A stretch of DNA of 64,000 nt from Euwallacea fornicatus (Eukaryota; Arthropoda; Insecta; Coleoptera; Curculionidae), in contig NC_089566.1 in the NCBI RefSeq assembly GCF_040115645.1, positions 2,170,001 through 2,234,000 of the forward strand. Reading direction: 5' to 3'. Position numbers and translations under genes: made by a program. The notes beneath the pieces are model-generated. The model was not told the DNA's origin, did not search any database, and saw only the letters and a list, made by a program, of their open reading frames with translations. Positions 34,901 through 45,012 of the stretch are shown one piece after another. Numbering within the stretch: the first letter of the stretch is position 1; each line of letters opens with the position of its first letter.

Positions 34901-37900
34901 CGTATAGCGTTTCATGTTCTGTTGCTGATGTGCGAATTTACGAGGTATTCTATAAAAAACTCATAATTTTTTCTTAAACGCCACATTCAAATTGGTTTTT
35001 TGTTTTTACCCTATCGATCAGCGGTAAGAACGCTGCAAATTTGCTAATCTGATCGACGTTGTATCGGTAATAATAATAAAGTTACCGACGGTGCGCACGT
35101 AACTAAAAACACCCTGTATATTCTACTGTTGTAAATAACAAAACTATTCGCGTTCAAAGAACATAGAGGTGCAAAATTTTTCTTTTGATCTAATAATTAA
35201 TATATGACGATGATTTGATATTGAATCCTGAAATATCGGTGGTCTTACAAAGGTGCCTTAAGCAGTATTTTCAAAACTCCCGTGATTGTTAATTGAGATA
35301 CTTATTCGAAAAAATAAACCTCCAAAAAGTTCAACATGTCCCTCAAACTACTCTTATTTATAATCACCCCTCAAAGTTGTTATTTTATACACCTAATTTC
35401 TTTCAGGGAGTCAAAATAAAAATGGACGATGCCGGAAATATTCTAATAAAACGGGTATCAAAATGCAACGTTTACATCAAAAACACAGGCCAGGACGATG
35501 AAAACGCAATAGGAAATGAGATTTTAAAACTTCCAAATAACGCCTTAGACCCCGAAAAGCCTGTCAAATTGTTTGACATGAAGAAGTTCCAATCCAACGT
35601 GAATCGGGAATTGAGGAGGGCGTATCCAGATCGTCGAAGACTGGAATGTCAGTGTCTTAGTGCAATAGCGTTTGTAAAGAACGAGTCTGAACTTTTGGAG
35701 TGTCCCATTTGGATTCTTATTATTAATGTTGTGGCTATGGATATGCTGAAATCGAAATTGCCTCCTGGTACGTATGAGTTGTTCCAGTTTATGCGTCCTT
35801 TATGTTCAAGACGTGACTCGATATTAACAATAATTGAGCCCCATGTCAAAGCGAGTTCTGGAATGTTTGTGGTAGCCGAGAGGGAAAAAATGAGGTGTTG
35901 CTGTAAACGACAACAAGTTCTTTTGTGTCGAGTGATTTGCGATGAAAATGAATTGGTTACGATGCATCGCCATCTCTCCGGAGCATTGTTACGTTATACT
36001 GCAGATCCATCTTTAAGAAGTATTTATTTTAATAAACCCACTCCGAGTCTAATTTTTCTTCATAAAAAAAAATAACTAAAAAATGGTCACATCTCTTAAT
36101 GAATATAAGAGCAAAACCATTTTCGACTGACCTTAAAGTTTATTTTTGTTCGCTTATAGGTACTACATGTTTAATTTAAAAGATCGGAATTATGATTAAG
36201 CGTTGATAAAGTCCAAAAGCTCCTTTATAATCACTCTGAGATTTATGAGTGACCTTTTGAAAATGGTTACGCGACTGATCAATTAATTCGCTAATATCAA
36301 CACTTAATTAATGCAAGATCAGAAGCGTCGTAACTGCATGTTTCTTGCGCTATTCGACATTAAATCTAAGTAACTTGTGACCTGTTTTCAACCAAACACT
36401 TCAAGAAAATTGTACGCTAGATCACCATCATTGTTAAACGATATAATTTTAACCGAAAACAATAAGAACAAACAACAAACGTTCCCTCGATAGCGCAACC
36501 TCTTAAAGCATACCTTGGCCTACCGTTAAGAAATTATTCACTGTTACGTCAATGGCTTTCAATTCAACCTTAATTCCGCAGTGCACCGTGCAATGGACAT
36601 TAAAAATCGCCCCCGTATACCCATTCCTGACGAGGACCCATACAGCATCGCTGGAAATGGAAGTGGATCTTCTGGAAGCTCTGGATTTGCCACGGGGAGT
36701 GTTGCAGCTACGAGGGAGCAACTTTTACTTCAAAGTCAGCAACATGCGCAAAGACGAGGGGATAAACCTCCGAAGTTACCACCTAGAGATATGTATCACG
36801 ATATACCTAAGGTTAGTACGACTTGCAAATACTCTAGGGTGCCTAATTTTATTAATGCAAATGTGGAACGTTTGATTTAGCATTGAAGTGAAAAGGGGCT
36901 TTCGGGGTAATTTGTTTAATTTTGTGAAAATGATGTTGACAGTGGCGGAATGGTTGGGGCCAAATTGATTTCGCATAGTTAGTACAAGGGGCATTGCCAG
37001 CCAGTACAAGGTGTTTCGAAACTTTTACATTTTCAGCCATTAAGATACAAAAAGACCTGTATCTAATAGATATTATGACATACATTCAATGGAATAGTTT
37101 TACTTCGCAACATATCATTTAGCCTATCCCAAGCTTATAACGTTTGCATTTCGAGAATTATTAGTTACATTTATAATATTTATACAAGGTGTTTCGAAGA
37201 GTTGACACAAAACTTAAGGATGTAAAAATAGAGCCAAAAATATCATTTTTGCATCCAACGAACATTGATCCGACGAAGCAAATGAAAAAAAAATTCAAAA
37301 AATGTCTTTTAAGAGTAGTTAGGAAACTATCCTTATTTAATCGATTATACATGAGGATAGTTAAAAACTACCCTTGTTTATAATCGATTTTCGTGGAGCT
37401 TATAGTAGTTTTAAAACCCTTATGGTATGATTATTACCTGCACTTTTCATTTCGTTATCTTTAATCAGGAAGAAAGTTATTTTCAAAAATATGCAAATGA
37501 TAGGACCGCTTTGGAGGGCTATATGCCAGTAACGATGCTTCGCCGGACGAATATTTATAGGAACCTTTCTATTATTTTTCATTCTCCTTTTACCCCCTTA
37601 AATTTTGTGCCAACTTTTTCAAACATCCTGTGCAACAAAAACTGTCTTAAATGAAAAGGTTTATTTTCCAATGGAGAATACAATATTTATTTATTCTGCG
37701 AATTGCCTTGTTTATAGCTTTTAAAAAATGGAAAAAAAATCATAAGATATTATTTTTGATGCATCGATAATGTATAAAGGTTTAAAAAAATGTCGAAGCT
37801 GCCACTTTGGTTTTTTTAATACCAATATTTCCGGAAAGGCTGCAACGAAACCAGTTTCGAGTCTATCCCAACGCTGCCTCATCAAGAATTTTCTTCCTGA

Positions 37901-40900
37901 AATGCAATAATATGACTGGTGACATTTTAACCATACCCGCCTTAAACCATTGATTATAAGTACCAACTTGTAATTATGTAGATGGAGGAAATGTGATTTC
38001 AATTGTGGGAATATAACATACTGCGACCTACTGAAAGCAAAACTTATATAACAACTATTAAAGCTAAATTAACCAATGTGAGGGAAATGAATATTGACTG
38101 AAGGTATTGCGAAATGAGTGTTATGAGTCTTTTCGAAAAAAAATAATACGGTTCCTGTTTGATTCTGGAAGTCTATTACCTACCATAGAAAAGTGAAATC
38201 TACAAGACATTAGGGGAATTCGGTCAATTAGTTTCAAATATAATAGTAACCATCGATGAAATAGTTTTCACCTGTGGTAATCAGCTGTCAGAGCTTTTTT
38301 ATAATTGGGTGCTTTAACATGAATGGCTGAGTTATTAGACAAATGTTTTATACCAAGCGAATCATTACATGAAGCCTCGTCAACGTGTAAACTCTTAATG
38401 AATCTGAATTCTTGGAAAATTGTCGAAAGTGTGATTAATTATTCTCGCCTGTAAACAATCGCCAAAGGTGGTTGCATAAGTCTTAGAGCGTGCTGACCAA
38501 ACCAAACACAACAAAGAAGTGCCTTATTGACTTCAGAGAAAAAACCAATGGCACCAGCCAGAAGAGAAAAGTCTCAACAGGTCTCCCCCACGTATGTAAG
38601 AAGCCGCATTCTTCTGGACCCAAAATAAAGCACTATCATTTATCATTTGTAAAGTAACTTTGTCCATTGATCTACAGCAGACATAACGAAGAATTGAGGC
38701 ACAACCTGATGTTTCACTCTATCAAAAGCCATAGCGACACCTTCGAACAAACAAAACAGAATAATTAAGTGTCTTATTGACTTCAGACAAAAAATGGCAC
38801 CAGCCAAAAGAGAAAATTCTCAACAGGTCACCGTGCATGTGAGAGAGAATAGCATTCTTCTGAACCCAAACTAAACTACTATCATTTATCATTTATAAAG
38901 TAACTTTGTTCGTCTCTTGATCTGCAGCAATCATAACGAAGAATTGACGTACAATTTGATGCTTGACACTATCAAAAATCATTGTGATATTTCAAAATCC
39001 CATAGCAGTATCGTATCATTACCAAGAACAAATTCCAAAAGCTACATACGTTTCTTGGGCGGATACGTTCACCACAACATTTATCAATAAAATCCTTGAA
39101 ATTCGATCTACTTGTATTGAAACGGTATCAAGGTAGCTTGTAAAACCGTTGGGACACAAGACAAAACACGAGACAGAAAAAGCAAGTTTCGCAACCCGGA
39201 ATTTCTTTAGCCTATGACTGATTTTTATAGTGAAATATTGATTTTCGATTTGGGAAAGTTTCAAAAAGGAACAAAGCAATCAAGTTTATGTATCTAGATC
39301 ACCAATGGTGATGTGATGAGAATAAGCTTGGCGATTACGTAAAGATGCTTCAAGTTGCGCGGTTTTGCAACGATACAGATCTTGGGTTCCTTCATCATCT
39401 GAAGAATAACGATAAGTCGAAGATTTATGGGGCCGTATAATTCTCCTCAAGCGACACCATTACCCATTTAACTGAGATATAAAAATTATTGTCCTATCGT
39501 CCTCCACTAAAGCGAACTTAATTAGGTCTCAAATTAACTTAAACTGTATAGAGACGCCCACTGCATTATAATAAACACATAAATAGCTGGACGCACTTAC
39601 CAACCAGGCCGTTACCGATACTATCTTCCGTTAATTATAGCTACCTAACTGTATAACAACCACCTATTGACTCGGTTTTGCGTCGCCTTAGTAGGTTCTT
39701 CTAAATTTAGGAAGCTCTATATGCTCTACGTTTGATAATTTGACTCTCAAATCAAAAAATGCTTTTTGCCTAAGGCCAGCTCAGTAATCACGCTCAGGTC
39801 ATAAAGAACTTCGGCTGACGCCTCATAGGTAATGTGTAAACAACGCTATTTTAATGGCTTAGCTCGTTTCCACGTTATATTTACTATAAAAGCAAGGTCG
39901 TTTCGCAAGTTATTTCACTTCCCAATGTATATAGTTGAAATTTGAAGTTGAACTATTACAGCAAACAATGCAGCTCCTTTCGCTTGTGGAAAAATATGCG
40001 GAACCCATGCCCAAACCCGATGTCCTGCTGATGACCTTTTGGAAATTGGTTTTGTTCAGTGTTCGGCTTTCTTATTTGAAACGATTTTTTGACGTTCCCG
40101 TATGTTCTTACGCTCCATTATGATCTAATAAATAACCGTTATTGTTACATTAACAAAAACGTATCATGTTGAGGCTTCATGGTAACCAAAGACTGATTAG
40201 CTAACGGCAACCGTTTTCTTTGATTTACTTAGAAACAGAAGAAATTCTCGACGACAAACTATGGCCCATTGTTGTTGCGTGGTACAAAGTGTGAAAATAA
40301 AATCGGAATTCAGCCAGGTATGAATCGCTCGGTACTGATAAGTTGTACCAATAAAGAACCACCTATCCAATGGCGCAAACAATTCCTAGACAGCGGAAAA
40401 ATGCCAATACAAGCTGTGGTAAAGTAAAGGACTGGCGAATAAACAGTACATATCACTTATTGTGGTTGTATACAAAGCTAAATTATTTTGTAGATGTTTC
40501 ACGATACGGGCCTTGTTGGTTACTTGGTTTCGCCTTGTTTTGCCGGCGAAACATTACTTTAACACCCAGATGGTTTTTTTTTTACCTCGAGGGTGAGGCC
40601 CAGGTTTTACGGCTAACATATCAAGTTTCAATCTTTTCAACGTGTCAGGCCACAAGTTCATATTTATTCAACAAAATGACCTTAGTGTTCGTGCAATCAA
40701 GCTGATTATGGTTATTTAATTACAGCCTGACTATGATGATCAGGAGGAACAGAACGTGATAAAAGCCTTCCCTACATCTAGAAACCATAAAGACAAATCA
40801 AAAGACAGCAAGAAGTATGGTATGGAACACCACCTTCGCTCGAAAAGGACAATTAAATCAATTGCCACGATTTTTTTGCAGATGATCCATACTATTGTGG

Positions 40901-41255
40901 TCTTCGTGCCAGAGTGCCAAACTTTGTGGCCAAATCCAAAGCCAACAAAGAGTCGATACCTTCCAAAAGATATTCTATTTCCCAACAGCAACAACACCAG
41001 CAGATTTTAATGCACCAGCACATGAATCACCATCCTATTCATCAGCATTCCATGTGGCATGCGAGGAGCTATGAAAGTGGAATTGGTAAGAACTAAGTGT
41101 AGTTACATCACACGAATTATGGTGCTAATGTATAAATTTCAGACTCGGACGCCTTAGAATCGCCCTATAATCAAATATACGGACGATTACCTATACCAAC
41201 AAGGAACTATATTCCTGCTCAACCTAGGACAATGTTTATTGGTGAATGGGACTAA
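13937..41255 (+). CDS. exp: Expansion/Rebuf-family protein with MH2 (Smad-like) domain
   Basis: Seven coding exons join in frame: 13937 or 13952-14109, 28259-28331, 35407-36019, 36582-36811, 40726-40819, 40882-41085 and 41143-41255 (TAA), about 495 codons. Exon 1 gives DHIQEVLDKW and ERNRRVAKAYARAP, then GSDDGFDG. Exon 2 gives GLCGFDNPMRD. Exon 3 carries the MH2 core (GVKIKMDDAGN, KLFDMKKFQSNVNRELRRAY, CPIWILIINVVAMDM). The tail has a Gly/Ser stretch, a Pro-rich KPPKLPPRD, DPYYCGLRARVP, a Gln/His-rich segment near 40984-41060, and ends MFIGEWD. The sequence matches my memory of the insect Expansion/Rebuf family, cytoplasmic proteins needed with chitin synthase for tracheal and cuticular chitin deposition. 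They resemble Smads only in the MH2 domain. There is no MH1 domain. An ATG at 13937 is in frame, but a 5' exon elsewhere is possible. An AATAAA at 41499 is a candidate poly(A) signal. Confidence 0.85.
14504..15197. mobile_element. Foldback (long inverted-repeat) non-autonomous element
   Basis: The left arm (14504-14820) and right arm (14894-15197) are near-complete reverse complements of each other, around a loop of about 73 nt. The outer ends read CAGGGTGTCCGTTTTACGAG and its mirrored counterpart ending GACACCCTG. TATA flanks both sides, consistent with a TA target site. The open frames in the two arms, read on opposite strands, give similar peptides (both contain SPRQRD and RFDFPEPSS). That is expected from the DNA similarity alone. 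No transposase is encoded. The termini resemble those of the transposon at 22456-24111. Confidence 0.9.
18535..19000 (+). repeat. Duplicated intronic block, copy 1
   Basis: This block is homologous, in the same orientation, to 21825-22225. Shared words in order are TTAATAAACC(A/G)AAATTAAAG, CTTATAAAAGAA or TTTATAAAAGAA, ATTGATTGTTACAGA or its relative, AAACGGATTGTT, GTTCGATTGATGACGC, ATCGATTTTGCAA or TCGATTATGCAA, and TTTGTATTTTGTAT or relatives. No frame is kept open in both copies. No terminal inverted repeats were found, so this could be a local duplication or an unclassified dispersed repeat. Confidence 0.75.
19001..21824. other. Intronic stretch between the two duplicated blocks
   Basis: I see nothing I can name. 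Frames of up to 72 codons occur without recognisable motifs. A fragment around 19640-19835 ends in GGCCCTGTATA, like some insect transposon termini, but its partner end was not found. Confidence 0.4.
21825..22225 (+). repeat. Duplicated intronic block, copy 2, with perfect hairpin
   Basis: This is the partner of 18535-19000. At 22126-22149 it contains a perfect inverted repeat, GGGTCGTGA and TCACGACCC, around a 6-nt TATTAC loop. Copy 1 has a decayed version at the same place (around 18900-18924, with GATCGTGATG and ATGACGACCC). The block ends about 230 bp before the transposon at 22456. Confidence 0.75.
22456..24111 (-). mobile_element. Tc1/mariner-superfamily transposon D with long TIRs, left TIR doubled
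   Basis: TA dinucleotides flank the element at 22454-22455 and 24112-24113. The right end, read inward, starts CAGGGCGTTCTCAAAGTTGA and matches the left side for at least 110 bp. On the left the first 82-84 bp occur twice in tandem: 22456-22539, then 22540 onward. The second copy continues into the rest of the terminal repeat (TATATAAAAGTTGCAGAATAA). A transposase gene on the minus strand fills the centre. The length of 1,656 bp is about 84 bp more than a single-TIR version would have. Confidence 0.9.
22728..23731 (-). pseudogene. Transposase D, frameshifted and missing a catalytic Asp
   Basis: Translation would begin MNELVDVISTYG at 23731 with a short insect-type helix-turn-helix (QQNAAAACRLYAERF). 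The frame changes before GRPPPREVAEIEDD. The middle part is open to about 23075 and includes ATDEAKFTRNG, the first catalytic Asp. A second frame change near 23065 leads into FLHGGTPPHF, RSPDLTPRDFFLWGYLKRL and the end NFEQFL, TAG at 22728-22730. In relatives the middle motif is DGAPPH, and here its Asp reads Gly (GGTPPH). The copy is therefore dead by both frame and active site. It belongs to the insect Tc1/mariner-like group that resembles DUF4817-headed transposases. Confidence 0.85.
24955..25205 (-). pseudogene. Tc1-like transposase C-terminal relic
   Basis: Minus-strand sequence spread over two or three frames gives PPIEHVREIIGRRLQNL, HLPQTQAVLYHAVQ, EIPHEDINHLIRSMTRRVSD and a GGPTHYL-like end. 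These correspond to the SPDLNPIEHVWD block, carrying the last catalytic acidic residue, and the C-terminal helices of Tc1-type transposases. The upstream catalytic blocks and both termini are not evident. Only this fragment of about 250 bp is recognisable. Confidence 0.72.
28720..28758 (+). other. Candidate in-frame 39-nt cassette exon
   Basis: A strong pyrimidine-rich acceptor (TTTTATCTTTTTAG) precedes 13 codons reading AYKAAGYKSGQQQ. A weaker donor, CAG|GTCAAA, follows. Both borders are in phase 0, and the flanking intron is also phase 0. Inclusion would therefore add 13 residues between HIGH and GVKIKMDD, at the entry to the MH2 domain, without changing the frame. This is inferred from splice signals and phase only. 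Confidence 0.4.
31809..33071 (-). pseudogene. Tc1-like transposase C, frameshifted and interrupted
   Basis: The frame opens with MVILIVMERKGEEK and runs uninterrupted for 233 codons through two helix-turn-helix units, GRPNELP, the first catalytic Asp (FFDKSKFNIY) and the GGSVVVWGC block. It then breaks near 32370. In other frames come FQQDNYPKYTS (second Asp) and SPDFNPIENVWNKL (third acidic residue). After RKYYISSKLELKE the gene is split by the inserted A-family end. It resumes beyond it with HSMPRRLADVIK and ends DTKY, TAG at 31809-31811. It cannot be functional. Confidence 0.87.
31906..32121. mobile_element. Solo right end of transposon family A, nested in transposon C
   Basis: This segment of about 216 bp matches the right-hand end of element A (3805-4012) base for base with scattered changes. 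It has the outer CGGACGAATAATTTATCTCC, the inner GGACGAATAATTTTCCTCCC and the A-run. No left end or transposase of family A accompanies it. TA follows its outer border at 32122-32123. It splits the C transposase coding sequence, so it arrived after element C. Confidence 0.85.
36020..36581. other. 562-nt intron of the MH2 gene with possible retained-intron ending
   Basis: The donor GTATTT follows codons for DPSLR plus one base, and the acceptor CCGCAG precedes TGCACCG. Joining gives an in-frame MHRAMDIKNRPRIPIP. If the intron is not removed, the reading frame runs on for about 18 codons to a TAA at 36073-36075. That would give a protein ending just after the MH2 domain and lacking the Pro-rich and Gln/His-rich tail. 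Confidence 0.55.
36812..40725. other. 3.9-kb intron of the MH2 gene
   Basis: The donor is GTTAGT after HDIPK, and the acceptor TTACAG precedes PDYDDQ. The intron contains a tandem duplication of about 250 bp at 38496-38994. It also has scattered ACAAGGTGTTTCGAA-type words (near 37008 and 37185) that look like transposon termini without partners. No gene is recognised in it. Confidence 0.6.
38496..38994. repeat. Tandem duplication, two units of about 250 bp
   Basis: Unit 1 (about 38496-38742) and unit 2 (about 38743-38994) share CTTATTGACTTCAGA, ATGGCACCAGCCA followed by AGAGAAAA, CTCAACAGGTC, CATTCTTCTG, CTATCATTTATCATTT, AAAGTAACTTTGT and CATAACGAAGAATTGA, in that order. The offset is about 250 bp. 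Read on the minus strand each unit gives short open segments broken by stops. No protein family is identified. Confidence 0.8.
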
Positions 41256-44200
41256 AAGATATTGTTGAAATAATGTTCTCAGTTTATTATCGGATGCATC
41301 GTAATGACTTACAGTGTAGCCTTGAATGATGTACCTATTTATCCATAAAGGGAACACATAACAGGTGACAAAGGCGCCTTTAGACCGAAATGCACCTTTG
41401 GCACCTGACCTCGTTAATAACTTGATCTTGAGTTAATTGGATAAACACGTACGTATCAAATTAATTGGGATTAACTGTTAACAACCCCTATGGATACAAA
41501 TAAACACATATCATTCGACCATTATGTAAATTTGACGTATTACATATAGATCCGTTTATGATATTATAGTGTAAGAATTAAGGGTCCTACCCTTATTTTT
41601 AAATCAGGCGCTTACAAACACATACACCTATCTGATGACAAACAAGCCTAAAGTCTCCTGTAAGTTCATTTATTCAAGAGTGAATAACACTCATGAGATA
41701 TACAAAAAAACTCAGCTTCTTTGTAGAGCATTATTAAAATAAGTTAACTAAAATAGACATAACGATGTACTAGAAGTTAGGCGAGTTTTGTAAATAATTA
41801 TTATGTAAAACAATAAGCAAACCAAGAAAAGGCAATATTACTTTTAAGACTCTATAATATTAGATTTAACTCTAAGAATACTCAGATTTTTTTATCTACA
41901 TAGTAATATGAATAGGTTCTTATACTGGAAGACTCAGAAATGAAGATAGTTTTGAGAATTAAGTCAGAATTATTCTTTGATTCTGCCTCTCCATGTAGGG
42001 TATGCAATCCTCTTCTATTATTTCTCTATGGTGCGTTCTCATAATGTACTTTTTTGGTATGTTATAATAACATATATTTTCGTATAACGTCGTTATGATC
42101 TACAATAGACTTATAACATTAACGAGAACCAAACAGTGCAGTAAACATTTCAATGAATGCTCATTTTAGCTTCATATTTAAACGTTTCTCCATATTGCTT
42201 TCTGTACCTACATATCTGTCGGAGCTTTTATGGAACTTTTTTATTTAGTAAATGTAAGGTAAATCATGAATGTCCATTATTTGAATCCTTGCTGCACAGT
42301 TTCGATCATATTTATCTCCTAGGCGTATTAATAACGTTTTTGTAAAGTTTGTATATTCATTTCATACTTTTTTAATTTATATTTAAATATACGTGGTGAT
42401 GGATATTCTCTTCCTTAGTTTTATTTATTATGTAATTAAATGCTATCTCTATACCCTCTAGTACACGTTCAGGATGCCGTTAAATGCCGTGCAAATATCT
42501 TGGAATTTTGAAATTTGGACTTTGGAATCTTGAATTAAATTAAGATTATTAATGATAACACAAGGGCTTCGTTATTCTAAAATAGTATCAGATTTTTAAA
42601 GGATTTTACACAACCAGACTTTAATCATTGTTGAAATTTTCTAGAGTCACATTTCCTTTTCCCACCGTAGCTTTAATGTGATTCACCATTGGCCCCCGGC
42701 AGTTCCTGTGACTCGAATTACTTCTTCAATTTTGAATATTTTCTCTCTTCCACATTTTTTCGGAACCTTTAACTATTTTGGACTTATTTTTAGAGATTAA
42801 CACTCAAGTCCGCAAAATTTCCCTGGAAGTTTCCAAAATTGGTTAAATTAGTCTAAAATTGAGTCGTTGACAACCTCTTAGACATACAGAAACAATGCAA
42901 GGGAAGAAAAAGTTTTTAAATTGAATATATAATTTGAATTTCAGAAACTGTGCGACCACTGGCATACTACAAATAAATTTGTATTCCATCTCCGGACACC
43001 TTGTATAATGATAATGATAATTTAATAAGGTTCTATTTAGGCATTCTGATTAAAGATAATAGGAGACCTGATTGAGATTTTGAAAAATTGATGAGTTTAA
43101 GAGTGGTCGCATGGCTTGAATATCCGTATAGCACATTTACATTGACCTTATATACAAACTGATTTGCGACACAGTAAGTATAGAACGGCCACGTGTAGAA
43201 GACCTTAAAACAAGTCGATCTCTCATATGACATTCTTCTTCATATCAACGGTTCTTGAAATATAGACCTCAGCAAATATCTTTAAAAATTCAAAAGAACT
43301 CTGTATTTCAACAAAACCTTAACATAAACAATCACATATTAAAAAAATGTTTCTTTTGTTGAAATTTCTAGTTGGTAATAACCGTCTCCTCAATAAGAGA
43401 TGGATCATTTCCTCAATGTTATGATTTCTTAAAATCATAATTTAATAACTGCCGCTGTTAAATTGTTTTATTCCGTTTAGCAAAATTCCTTGAATATATT
43501 ATTCTTGGTATTCGCGCTATTTATTGATAAACATGATAGGAAATTATTCTTTTAATGATTAAATCGATATACTGTTAACATTAGACTTTGTCCGGGATAA
43601 TTGCCGCAGAAACATAGAAGAATACCGAAGATATCCTATTTAATCGTGGTTTTCTAAATCGTCCAACATTTGCCAATCTTGAACAGAAACCGCATAAATA
43701 AAAAAAGTATAATTATAAAAAGAAAACTATATTCAATTGATAAACAAGAGAAAATGGGAGCCATTTGAGCAGGACTTTAATTGTTAATGTTTTACTATTA
43801 CTTAATTAATTTCATGTGCATGGTAGTGTTTGTTAAATTTTACATAAAACAAAACAAAAAAAAATATATTAAAGGGACATCGTTTGAATTCTTGTTGTAT
43901 CATAGTCTACTAATATGATAGGAGACCCAAAAGCTCCTGTTGCAATGAGAGAGTGCCTTAACACAAGCTTCATTCAATACATGTATAGTGAAGTCAAGTT
44001 CTGGCTGCTAAATAGTATTTATTCAATTGTATGAAATCAGTTGACATGTAGTTATTGTCATTCTAATTGGCAAATCTGGCAGCTCCAAATAAAGATAGTT
44101 GATAGGGTAGTCACACACAGGATAGCATTTTTAGTTAGCGTCCGTTAAGTTAGCACACAGTAGCTTTTTCTTCTTGCTAGATGATGTGTAATAGTTATGA

Positions 44201-45012
44201 TATGTATGATAATAAATCTTTTTTTTGCACCGTCTGATAATGGTCTCTTATTTTGAATAAATAAATTCCGATGTGCCAGCCTTCCTTGATATGGCAGAGA
44301 AGCATATTTTAGGCCTGAATTTCAATATAGCAAAATATTAGGTACGACTTATCAATAGCGCCCGCAAATTTCAACTAAAGCCAAGACTGGGGTACTCATT
44401 TACATTAATGAAAGCTTACACACCATATTTTTTCACAAACGCTATATACCGCGCTTAAAATACAAAAGTGGAACTTTGTGAAGCACGTGATTAAATATAT
44501 TTAAACGTAGTTAAAAGCTTCACGCCATATATCTATATATTAAATATTATGTTTTTGCTCCACCATATTTCAACAAAATCTCTTTTCCCACGTACGTTTA
44601 TCATCTAAATTTACGAAGAAATACCAGCACCACACCAAGGTCACACAAATTAATATTATAAATGGTTTTATTTTTACAACGTTGCGCTCTGCTTGAATTC
44701 GATACCGCTGGGTTTATACTTGAATAAAAGATTCTTTAAATGTAAGCGGCCCTTATTTTATGACTTTCATGGTTCTTGCCAATCAGCTTTTTATTAAATT
44801 CATGTTTGGCTTTAGCGCTTGTTATATTTGATAACGTCATTCATTAGATTTAACAAAGCAGAAAAACTCTATTATTCACCCCTTTATAGAAGTTAATAGA
44901 AAAAAAAAATGAACTACAGTGTGTTTAATTACATTTCTGTTATATTTCAGTAAATACACTTTTTATTTAAAAAAAAAAGCAAAATATAATACTTTCTTAG
45001 TCATTGTTTTTT
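41256..45012. other. Gene-free stretch between the MH2 gene and CDC123
   Basis: It includes the presumed 3' untranslated region of the MH2 gene (AATAAA at 41499-41504, about 245 nt past the stop). Near the right end is the CDC123 poly(A) signal, seen as TTTATT at 44962-44967 on the plus strand. Between them I see AT-rich sequence without recognisable coding, RNA or transposon features. Confidence 0.5.

Larger units (their letters stand above)
28332..35406. other. 7.1-kb second intron of the MH2 gene
   Basis: The donor is GTAAGT after the codons for HIGH, and the acceptor is TTCTTTCAG before GVKIKMDD. The intron holds a candidate microexon at 28720-28758 and transposon C at 31559-33396. Two minus-strand frames of 82 and 102 codons (31120-31368 and 30803-31111) match nothing I know. 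A hairpin with 11-bp arms lies at 34270-34347. Confidence 0.65.

Noticed and set aside
38660..38990. Minus-strand FDRVKH peptides suggesting a reverse transcriptase AFD motif
   Set aside because: No other reverse transcriptase block, such as YADD, was found nearby. The match is too short to call a retroelement.
40756..41010. Continuous frame MIKAFPTSRNHKDK... read through 40820-40881
   Set aside because: Conserved DPYYCGLRARVP needs a 62-nt intron (GTATGG...TTTTTTGCAG) to be removed. The continuous frame is an unspliced shadow.
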